NCBI GenBank assembly: GCA_001929475.1 | Contig: LXFE01000603.1 | Span: 1 to 34,849 of the forward strand | Source of the DNA: Neolecta irregularis DAH-3 | Lineage: Eukaryota; Ascomycota; Neolectomycetes; Neolectales; Neolectaceae | Direction of reading: 5' to 3' | DNA length: 34,849 bases | The notes under the pieces: generated by a model | Seen by the model: only the letters and a program-made list of their open reading frames with translations | Database searches by the model: none | What the model was told of the DNA's origin: nothing | In this document: piece by piece, positions 11,153 to 19,940 of the stretch | Numbering within the stretch: the first letter of the stretch is position 1 | Layout: every line of letters starts with the position of its first letter | Position numbers and translations under genes: made by a program

Positions 11153-12575
11153 AGTGTCATTTGATGGAGCTGTACAGACCAGGAAGAGCATCGATTTGGA
11201 TAAGCGTTTGCATAATAATATCTTGCTTCTCTTTATTGACGTCTCGCATTCTTCCTAGGCAGGATATGAACGAGGTTCAAAATTTATTTTTTTGCGAAGA
11301 GTTTGCAAACCGGCAACAGGCAAGACATAGACTTTGTGATACATGACTCGTCTCTGCAATTCCAAAACTCTCTAACCTTGATGAGCTGGTCATTTTCTGA
11401 TTCTTTCTCAACGTAGATGTCCCTTTTTGGAGAGCCTCATATCTTAGGCTAGAGATACATCCTAGTCTTATTCGTATTGAGGTCTGATACATCATCCCTT
11501 TTGCACCTATTTGTAGCATATACCCCTTGGGATTATGGTAGGAAGGCTGGCCATAATATTATGGCCATTAAATTGGGAATATGTAAGTAGATTCGAGGAA
11601 TACCTCGCCGAAATTCAAGTGTTCATTTTAGCTAGTTCCCAATGTAACTCAGTCTTGTTCGTACTTGAGCTCAGATGCTTATACTATTTATATTTTCTTA
11701 CTTATGTTAAAAATAGATACAACGGTTAATAGCTGTTAAAGTTTGCTATTTGTTGGCTTGAAAGTCCCAGAAGCAACATGTCCATCTAAGCTCCTTCAGT
11801 TTACTGAACCAAGCTTACAGCAAATGATTCCGTCATGGTATAGATAAGCTTTAGTACTTAATTTCTGGGGGCTGAAAATAGATTGAAATTTTCAAGTAGG
11901 GTAATATCTCGATGTTCACTCAGGGCAGCGATAATTCTTGATTCTTAAAATTTAAATCTAACCCAATGTGGAGATGTCACTCTCAAAACATTTCTTATGG
12001 GCAATGAGATAATTTGGCAACTCAAGTTGGCAGGTGGGATTTCTATGCAAGCAACGAAACTCCATTGATATTATTCCACCACTGTTTGTCACGATGACAT
12101 AATACAACAATGAAGACTTGTGTAAATATCTTGATAATCAATGGTGGTTAGTCAGTAGAAAGAGCACTGGGCATTCTGTATGAGAAATTACGAGTTTGCT
12201 GTTCTTGCCTAGTCAAATTAAAGACTCACTAGAAGGAGATCAATTTCCGTGTCACACTCTTCTATTCCCAACGTTAATTAGCGACAAGTTTCTCTTTGGA
12301 AATTTGAAATAGTCAAAAGGGTTGCTAAACGGGGTAGTGCTCCGCCAACACCAGCCGAAACCGTTCTAGTCAAGTTACTTGAACTCTTTTCGATCAAGGT
12401 ATCAACACCCAGTTATCAGTCACAAAAGACGTTTCGGGATCTCAGTATCAGTAAATGTATAAAGCATCACCTATCGCTAACAGATACGCCCGACATCCTC
12501 TCATTCATGATCTCCTGCAAGAACAAATCAAACACTAAGTAAACAACCAAAACAGGTTACACCTACAACAGAAGT
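11153..12575. other. long 3' spacer, no gene recognised
   Basis: 1.4 kb of AT-rich DNA between two convergent genes. Several short open frames exist (for example 11535-11729), but none has protein-like composition. I found no tRNA-like cloverleaf, transposon end or tandem repeat in it. A decayed mobile element cannot be excluded. Confidence 0.5.
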
Positions 12576-13302
12576 TTAGAGAATATCGCACTTGTTCATG
12601 ATTTTCTTGCGATCTTTATGAGCAGTTCCAGCGCCAACTTCCTTCCTCATGATCTGTCTACAGAGGTCGGTGAAGACTTCGTCAATGTTGATTCGCTTTC
12701 GAGCAGATGTTTCGTAGAAGGGGGAATTTCCAAACTTTTCAGATAGTTCAATTCCTTGGGCTCTGGACACCACTCGGTCGTCTTCCAAGTCACATTTATT
12801 ACCCACGAGAACGAGCGGGATCTGTATAATGAGCGAGGTAAAGAGGACGACGCACGTCACGGATGTTATCAGTATCTTTTACGCGAAGGATTTGATCATG
12901 GAGATCTTGAAGATCTCTGACGGAGGCTTGCGAAGTAATACTGAAGACGAGCACGAACCCTTGACCGTTCTTCATGTAGAGATCTCTAATCCCAGTGAAT
13001 TGCTCGGTGCCGGCAGTGTCAAGGCTAGTCTGTCAGCGGGGTGATTGTGTGGTTTAAGGGGCTACATTTCGAGGGTGCATTGGCGGCCGTCTATCTCCAC
13101 CATCTTGCGATAGGAATCTTCAATTGTGGGATCTGGGGCATAAGAAGATGGCATGGACGGCAGGATGTACCATATCGCTCAACCCAGACAGAGCTGACGA
13201 ACTGCACGGTCATTGCGGATTTCCCAACACCGCCGCAGCCTTGAGAGTCAGAAGCGGCCAAGACAGGAGAGCACCAAGAACTACAATCTTGTACTCTCTC
13301 AT
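12576..13302 (-). CDS. Rap/Rsr1-type small GTPase
   Basis: Five exons on the minus strand: 13302-13275, 13239-13171, 13132-13066, 13024-12856 and 12821-12576, giving 192 residues. All Ras-fold boxes are visible: P-loop GCGGVGKS, switch [38 protein letters not shown] and ETSARK, and a C-terminal CDIL prenylation box after a basic stretch. Thr in place of Gln in DTAGTEQ is the mark of Rap/Rsr1 proteins, and [15 protein letters not shown] also fits. Rsr1/Bud1/Krev-1 proteins direct polarity and bud or hyphal site choice at the plasma membrane through Cdc24-Cdc42. Exon 4 was ended at GAC before GTGCGT because this keeps frame; it leaves two or three extra residues (IRD) before PLVLVGNK. The first intron ends in CAAG. 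Confidence 0.9.
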
Positions 13303-13643
13303 AGCGACTGGAGGGCTGTGTGGAAAAGATATTCGTCAAGGAGACAAGCAAGGGGAAGTATTGGTGGAAGAATCGGCGGGAGGAGGAGACGGGGGTGTTT
13401 TTCTTGTTATCCACTTATCGGCGGGCTCTCAGCCACCCTTTTATAAGGCGCGTGCCCAAACGGCCGCGGCTATAGCCTTTGAGCAAAGGTTTGTTCTACG
13501 CCGGCAATTCAGACTAGCGGATTCTGTTATTCGCTGGTTCCCGGATATCTGCGATATATTGCTCCTCCCGGATATCTGCGATATGTTGTTACCCGCGATA
13601 TCGCCATACTCCAGTTCCTCATCGCCGCTACGGCCTACTCCTG
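13303..13643. repeat. spacer with direct repeats echoing the SND1 C-terminus
   Basis: The 340-base spacer between SND1 (3' end) and the GTPase gene (start) contains two copies of CCCGGATATCTGCGATAT (about 13539-13556 and 13568-13585) followed by CCCGCGATATCGCCATACTC near 13591-13610. The last resembles the end of the SND1 coding sequence at about 13660-13680 (CCCGCGACATCGCCATACTC). It therefore looks like a short tandem array seeded from the 3' end of SND1. Confidence 0.6.
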
Positions 13644-16458
13644 CTACTCGTCGTCGCTGCCCGCGACATCGCCATACTCCCAAACGCCCCGGCGCTCCCG
13701 CCGCGCCGCGTCCATCGCCAGCACCAGCTCCCGCCCGGCGCCCTTCTTCAGGCTGACTATGCCCTCGCGCACAAGCTCCGCCGCCACCGCCTGCAGGTCC
13801 AGCCGCAGCACGCCGCCCTCCCGCGACTCCACCACCGCCGCGACAGGATCCGCCAGCGCCCCCAGGAACTGCTTGTACTCTGCGAGATAGTCGTGGTGCA
13901 GTCGCAGGTGCGACGCAGCAGCAGCCTGCGCCTGTCCAGGCAGCGAGCCAAACCGGGGATCGCCAAGCTCGCGAATCTCGTTCTGCGGCAAGGTCTCTGT
14001 GTTTCCGTAATCAATGTATTTCTCCTGGTCAGCACCGGAAATGAACAACAGGGGGAGTTACAACGTCCACTTTGGCGCCAGCAACACGGACGACTTTGGC
14101 TCGATACCACAACCCGTCTTCGCTAAACCTGGCTGCAACCAGCTCGCCGTTGCGGAGTTTCTTGCTGCTCGGCGGCTTGGCTCCCGCATGGAAGCTTCGA
14201 AATTCTTTCATCAATCGATCCAGCTGTTGGACACCTTCATAATAAGACTCCATATATAATATAATACCATACCATCGCCGACGATCTGCACACTCAAGGC
14301 CCCCTCGTCATCCACATCCGTAACGATAACCTGGACCTCTTCCATCCTTGTCCCCACGGGAGTCTCTTCAACAGCATCGACATAGTCCACCCACAGACCC
14401 TTCTTGCCCTCTTTTGCTGCTGTCTGCAGATCGCTATATTTCTTTGGAATATTGTAACCGTTTGCATACCCCCAACCTTGCTCAAGCAAACTTTCGCCAA
14501 AGTCCAAGCCTTTGAGATACAGGGTTCCAATAAACCCCCCGTTCCGGTCGACCCCTTCAATACTAACTTCGACATCTCGTTGTAATACCCGATGAACAGA
14601 ATACCGCAAACTTTCAGGACCATGGGGATCTTCAGAGCGCGGAGACCGAATATTACTCAACACCAACAGAATCTTCACATTCTGATTCCCCAACAATATC
14701 TTGAATCTAGATGCGGAAGAGACAAATTCGACTGTACCGGTCATACGTTTCTGTCGCTGAAATGTGGATAGATAGGATTTGGCTCGGGTGGCGGTTTCAC
14801 TTGCATCAACAATTCGCTGAACTACAGGTGGTTTTATTGAAAATATCCCTTTCTGACTGGTTTGCGACTCGAGTTCGGCAGAGAGTAACTGATCGTAAAT
14901 CGGACTTCTGTCTTCATCGTCCTTCCGGTGACGTACGACAGTAGCGCGTCCTCCTTCGACCAATTTCAAAGCTATATTTCTATTATTTAGAAACCTCAAT
15001 GGAACAAGTACACTTACTGGCCATTCTGAATTATTGTCGCACAGTCACGTTCTTCAAAGCCCTCGTTAGCAGGCTTGGTATAGTCAATCGTAACGTGAAC
15101 TGTTTTCCCAATTATTTTCTTGCGAAGAAATTCTTTGGTTTCTGGGAGCCATGCCGCTTGAGTTGGATCCGCTGCTCTATATCTCTTAATATCTCTACCT
15201 ATATTGGGTCGAGATACTTTGGTTGTCGAATACTGCTAAGCTGAACTCGTTTTTCTTCCCCAGATTTCAGGAGGAGATCGAGAGTATCTCCATTCTGAAT
15301 TCGAAATACAGTAGCATCGAAGGATTTCAAATTCCGGGTCTTTGCAATATGTCCTTTCCATAAATTTAATTTAATTTCTTTTGCCGCTCTTCTAATTAGT
15401 ATTTCTCAATGCATAAATCTACCTTTCAGCATTTCGAAGGGCAGCCATATCATTTCCAACAAGGCTACTCATCCAATCGACACATCTAGCCAGACCTGAA
15501 TTCAGCAATGCCTCGGCGATATTTCCAGCAGGATGTTTAATTAATCCAATAAAGAGATTTCCGGATTGATTTGTACCAAGGAGTGTAATCTTCACAGTTC
15601 GCTGGAGAAGTCGTTGTTCCACAAACCACTTGGCCTTGTACGAATTAGCCTTTGAATCTATGGGATATTTACTTGATCTCCGAATTCTTCTCCAAGTTCA
15701 TTGTTATCGTCACGAGCGGGATTCGGAGCTCGAATTCCGGCGATGATGACTGGTAGCATCTGATGACTATTCCCTGAAAGCAGTAATCGAGCTCGTAATT
15801 GATCCCCGGATCTTACCTGTTCGATAATTGCTGCTCTAGTTATCCAAATGCTCTATTAAATCTGGAATGATGATACCATCAACCTCTCGACCCCTAAATT
15901 CCTCCAAAAACCCAGTCGGTTCAGAAATATCATATTTCACAATCAAACTATCTTTGTTTCTCCAAATTCCTCGTTCTTCCTTCCGAGCAACATCCTCGTA
16001 TCCTTTCAAGATTTCCAAAATCTCTTCATCTCGATTCATGGCATCGTCGCGAAGTCGGACGACTCCCTCTTTCACAGCCACCTGTAGAATATCCTGACCA
16101 TTCAAAAATACCGTGCCGTATTCGCGTTGGGAAGTCGGTACTGTGTAATGAATAACAAAATCGACCTCCTTCCCAACAAGAAGCTTTCGCAAGAATTCTC
16201 GGGAAAAGAAAGCCCACGGCTTTACCAATTAGTTTATCTTTGAAAATCTGATCGCAAAGACATACTTCATCGCCTTCTCGTCGGAGACGAGGAGCAGAGA
16301 CCCACGCGAGAGAAAGGGTTCGTTCGAGAGGCGGTTGGTTTCCTCTGGGTTTTCCGGCGAGAACAATTGTGTCTCCAGAGTTAACTGATCAATTACGCCA
16401 ATTGAAACAACTTGAAGCAAATACCCAATTTTACTTTTGCGTGCATAGTTCCTTGCAT
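13644..16458 (-). CDS. SND1: Tudor-SN / staphylococcal nuclease domain protein (SND1)
   Basis: Ten exons on the minus strand, 16458-16425, 16384-16266, 16219-15877, 15830-15673, 15634-15423, 15391-15218, 15176-15018, 14979-14273, 14234-14062 and 14024-13644, join in frame to 819 residues. Four tandem staphylococcal-nuclease-like domains are followed by a Tudor domain with a partial fifth SN-like fold. Signature pieces include VNSGDTIVLAGKPRGNQPP, WVSAPRLRREGDE, SREFLRKLLVGKEV, VQLSSIRQPK, KEFLRKKIIGKTV and, in the Tudor domain, LWYRAKVVRV with YIDYGNTE. Tudor-SN proteins bind RNA and work in RNA decay, splicing and stress granules. An apparent frameshift near 15217 disappears if a 41-nt intron (15177-15217) is removed. 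Nine introns of 31-46 nt; those ending at 14235, 15635 and 16220 use AAG acceptors. The C-terminal exon is much more GC-rich than the rest. Confidence 0.93.
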
Positions 16459-16728
16459 TTTTGATGGAGAGAGAAGTTGTTGATGATGATGTGCTTGCGT
16501 CACCAGATCGACGACAGAATTTGTGGAGGTTTGGTAGGGCAGGAGCCTGCTTCTACGTTCTAGTTATGAACCAAACTTCATCCGATTTTCTATTTTAGTG
16601 ACGACTAGTTTTCATATTTTGGAAAACGCAGGATTAATGAACAGATGATACATGAACGGACGACTATGCAAAATAATCACAGTAATGTTAAACAGCCATG
16701 GACGTTTATTTTTGATGCCAGAGCAGAT

Positions 16729-17825
16729 TCAAGCTTGTTCCAGCTTTTTCTTCAACAACTCTTTCAGAGAAACAGCATCTGCTGCAAATTTTCGAATACC
16801 TTGAAAGTGAGCTGTTCACATTCAAAGAGGAGACATACCATCACTCAATTTATCAACAGCCATTTCATCTTCATTGAAAGCCCATCGGAATTCCGACTCA
16901 TTGTTAATGTACGATACTTTTTCCATCTTTTGTGATTTCGCTATTCCATGTCAATCGACTATAAAAAAGGAAAGATGAACTACCACTTTCTGGCGAGAGC
17001 TTTGCCGTGATTTTAGTGTTGGAGTTTTTGAGTTCGGAGAGGAGAGAAGGTGAAATGGTAAGATAGTCACACCCAGCCAGTTCAATGATTTGATCGGTGT
17101 TACGGAAGCTCGCACCCATGACAATTGTCTTGAATCCGAATCGTTTGTAGAATTGATAAATTTGTGTAACTGTTTGAACACCAGGATCTTCGGAACCATT
17201 GTAGTTCTTCCCGGTCTTGGCTTTGTAGAAATCAAGAACGCGGCCAACGAAAGGGGAAATAAGAGTAACACCGGCTTCTGCACATGCCACTGCCTGAGCA
17301 AAGCTAAACAAGAGAGTCAGATTGCAGTGCACGCCATGGTCTTTTTCGAGAATGCGTGCGGCGTGGATACCTTCCCAAGTGGACGCGATTTTGATCAAGA
17401 CGCGGTCCTTGGAGATTCCCTGTTCCTTATACAGATCAATGATATGGAGCGCTTTCTCGATGGTTTTCTTGGTGTCGAAAGAAAATCGAGCATCAACTTC
17501 AGTGGAGACGCGGCCGGGGACGATCTTGAGGATTTCTCGGCCGAATTCAACCAGGAGACGATCGAGAGTTGCATCTGTCTTGGCGCAGAGAGGACCTGAA
17601 TAATGTTTGCCGTACTTTACAGCGGCATCGATGAGGTGAGAATAGGCAGATTTCTGGGCAGCGACGAGCAGGAGAGATGGATTTGTGGTTGCATCCTGAG
17701 GTTCATACTGCGCAATGCTTTCAAAGTCGCCACTGTCACTAACGACAACAGTTCCGATTGCCTACTCAGAGTTAGACAGGTCAAGGAAAGCCGGGTGCTT
17801 TGAGCTGGTCGAGTACAGACGTCAT
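16729..17825 (-). CDS. TAL1: transaldolase
   Basis: Four exons on the minus strand, 17825-17799, 17761-16984, 16940-16839 and 16799-16729, give 325 residues, the usual length for the family. The N-terminus MTSVLDQLK joins to [13 protein letters not shown], followed by [11 protein letters not shown]-type sequence (here [14 protein letters not shown]), [13 protein letters not shown], the Schiff-base lysine at residue 133 in [24 protein letters not shown], and [13 protein letters not shown]. The enzyme moves a dihydroxyacetone unit between sugar phosphates in the non-oxidative pentose phosphate pathway, in the cytosol. The first intron (17762-17798) has a GC donor (AAA/GCACCC) and is the only join that gives the conserved start. 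The last intron ends in CAAG. The gene lies 270 bases upstream of SND1 on the same strand. Confidence 0.94.
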
Positions 17826-18831
17826 GGTGGAGAGTGAACCACTGACGCGCGGCCTGAAATAGTGGCTTGTCGGCCCGTGACTTTGTTATATTGCTTGTTT
17901 ATTAATGAAATTAGCCGCTTTACTTGATCTGCCATCTTCCCCATGTACTTCAAAACACTGTGGCCTTCTCCCTTGGCCTTTCTTTTCCATTTACCTAAAA
18001 AACCTTCCAAGCGCAAGCTCTTTGGCCGCAAATGCTCCTTTCGTATACCGCAACAAGTCCGAGAGATCCGCGACGACATCACCCAAAGTCAAGCCTCCAC
18101 CTACGCTGACTCGGTTTTTTCAGCAGAAAGCATTGGGACCGAAACAGATGCCAGCACTTTACACACTAGTCTCAAGAGGAAATCTCGTGCGATCCGGATG
18201 CATCCACACAATCGCTGATGTGCAGGCTATTCGCAGATTTGTTTCCTAGAGATCTTTGATGACGAGATCTGCATTTCCACTCGTTTCCGGAAGTTTTTGC
18301 AACTGTTGTTCATTTACATTCTTTTGACTTGTCGCCGACCTGAAAGCCCGAAATCGTGGTCCCCTTGAATCGGTGCCTACTAACGCCGTAGTGTAATTTA
18401 TTATCTGATCAACAAACTAAAAACCCGAGAGAATATTGTGAACGTACGTAGAGATATGGCCTTGAGCCTACCGAGTTGGGGGTTTATGTAACTGCATAAT
18501 CTTGTTCTTATTTCGATTGAAAATAAAGTCATACTTTCCAATTCCACATTTTGCTTCCCTACTTACAACAACTTCTTTTCGCTTTGCTGTCCCATCGTCC
18601 ACAGTATTCCAATTAGCCCTCAAGAAGACCTTTTCAAGGTGGGCAGGCTGCGACTACATAGAAATCGGACGCAGCTGAAGCGGAATAAGCAGGGGAGAGA
18701 AATTTGTACAACGGGAGTCTTCGGCAAAAATATATATTACAACGAAATGACGTTGCTATACACCCAAAGAAACATCACTGATCCCCCTTAGGCCTTTTCA
18801 CACTGCACTAGATTTCGATCATCTTCGATAT
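17826..18831. other. spacer with one unassigned coding-like patch
   Basis: One kilobase between the secreted repeat protein (3' end) and transaldolase (start). On the minus strand 18119-17991 is open for about 43 codons with protein-like content (GGGLTLGDVVADLSDLL, then KGAFAAKELALGRFF), ending near a GTAAAT donor-like site. I could not link it to a start, a second exon or a known family; the next open frame toward 17822 overlaps the transaldolase start. The remainder, 18250-18831, is AT-rich with nothing recognisable. Confidence 0.3.
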
Positions 18832-19617
18832 CTAAATTGTATTGGCAGATGCAAGACCTTTCCGCATCTGTGGATGCTTAATCTGAGCGTACATTGGAAA
18901 ATTTATCTCTTCATCGATATCATTCCGCTTTAGTAGTGGGGATTTCTTTTGCGCTTTATTTGGCGGTAACTTGCGTCTGAGTTTCTCTGCGGCGGCAAAT
19001 TTCTGTTCATTCGTGTTGATTCCCTCAATCTTGGAGGCTAACCCCATTCTCATTTGCGGTGTTTCGATCTGACTATCCTCCGGGATATCGAATTCATCAT
19101 TGGTGACTTTCTTCATTACTCTTCGAGCTTTAAATTCCGGTTGGGTACTTGGATTCAAACCATATCGATGGCCTTGCAAAGGTCGATTCTCCATAGTCTT
19201 ATCGGTATTTAATGTGCCTAAAGCAGGTTGCGTCGACGATAAAGCAGGTCTTTGTCTAGGGACCGGTCGAACCTTATTCGATAATAGCGCAGGTCCTCGT
19301 CTAGGTACTGGTCGAAACTTTGCATTAAAGTCATCGAAATAGGGAAAATCATCCGAAGAAAGCTTTTCAAAAACGCCTTTTGGATGTTGTAGTTGCCTGC
19401 CAGTGACCTGCTCCTTTCCATTGCCTATAACAGCTCTCCGCCATTCTGTTCTGAGTATTCTGGGAATCTTGTTGCTGGAAAAAGAGCTAAAGGCAAATGT
19501 ATTTGGAAATGGTTCTTCGCGATGACTTTCAATACTTTGCGCCTGCGCGGGGGTTGGGGCTTTTTTACCAAATGTGAAGCTTGCTAGAGACGATAGAAAT
19601 ATGAAAGCGTAATGCAT
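18832..19617 (-). CDS. secreted repeat-containing protein of unknown function
   Basis: A single-exon frame of 261 residues starting at a true ATG. Residues 1-17 (hydrophobic core FIFLSSLASFTF) look like a signal peptide; no other membrane segment follows. The mature part is basic, proline-rich and lacks cysteine. Two internal repeats are visible: FRPVPRRGPALLSN (101-114) with VRPVPRQRPALSST (116-129), and a longer pair around 176-195 and 240-257 sharing QI-x-x-PQMR-x-GLAS. Several dibasic sites (RR, KK, KR at 230-231) could be cut by Kex2. No known domain is recognised. It could be a Kex2-processed repeat protein, a cell-wall protein or a host-interaction protein; only secretion and repeats are supported by the sequence. 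Confidence 0.65.
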   Translation of the reverse strand: MHYAFIFLSSLASFTFGKKAPTPAQAQSIESHREEPFPNTFAFSSFSSNKIPRILRTEWRRAVIGNGKEQVTGRQLQHPKGVFEKLSSDDFPYFDDFNAKFRPVPRRGPALLSNKVRPVPRQRPALSSTQPALGTLNTDKTMENRPLQGHRYGLNPSTQPEFKARRVMKKVTNDEFDIPEDSQIETPQMRMGLASKIEGINTNEQKFAAAEKLRRKLPPNKAQKKSPLLKRNDIDEEINFPMYAQIKHPQMRKGLASANTI

Positions 19618-19940
19618 AATATGCGAGCGCCAAGAGCGGATCCCGAAGCTTTTTATCCAACGCCTCCTGCAAATGTCTCAGCATAACGACGCATTTGGAT
19701 TATACTGTTGAACTCGATGAAACGGGAAATTACACGTGATGAAATTGGAAAATGTGTAACTCGTGATGAAGGACAACTTTAAACCATTCCGAGATCATGT
19801 CATATTCATTAACGAGGTGGGCTTGTTTGAGAGAACTTTGGCCACCTCTCCGAAATATACGAGGATTCTACACGGACCAGTCTCATCAAACAAACAAAAA
19901 AGACGCTAAACTCCAAGACCACATTGCCCGGAAACAGTAT
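19618..19940. other. short spacer between two minus-strand genes
   Basis: About 320 bases upstream of the secreted protein and downstream of the permease tail. No coding or repeat signal is visible; it must serve as the secreted gene's promoter. Confidence 0.5.

Noticed and set aside
12851-12860. Alternative GTGACG donor for the Rap/Rsr1 GTPase exon 4
   Set aside because: It breaks frame with the next exon; GTGCGT four bases further keeps phase 0 and gives PLVLVGNK.
15177-15217. Frameshift in SND1 suggesting a pseudogene
   Set aside because: Removing a 41-nt GT-AG intron restores a conserved block (SSIRQPK then AADPTQ), and all ten exons stay in phase.
17090-17599. Plus-strand open frame of 169 codons
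   Set aside because: Antisense shadow of the transaldolase main exon.
19449-19460. RxLR-like motif (RILR) in the secreted repeat protein
   Set aside because: RxLR is an oomycete signal; a four-residue match in a basic fungal protein is expected by chance.
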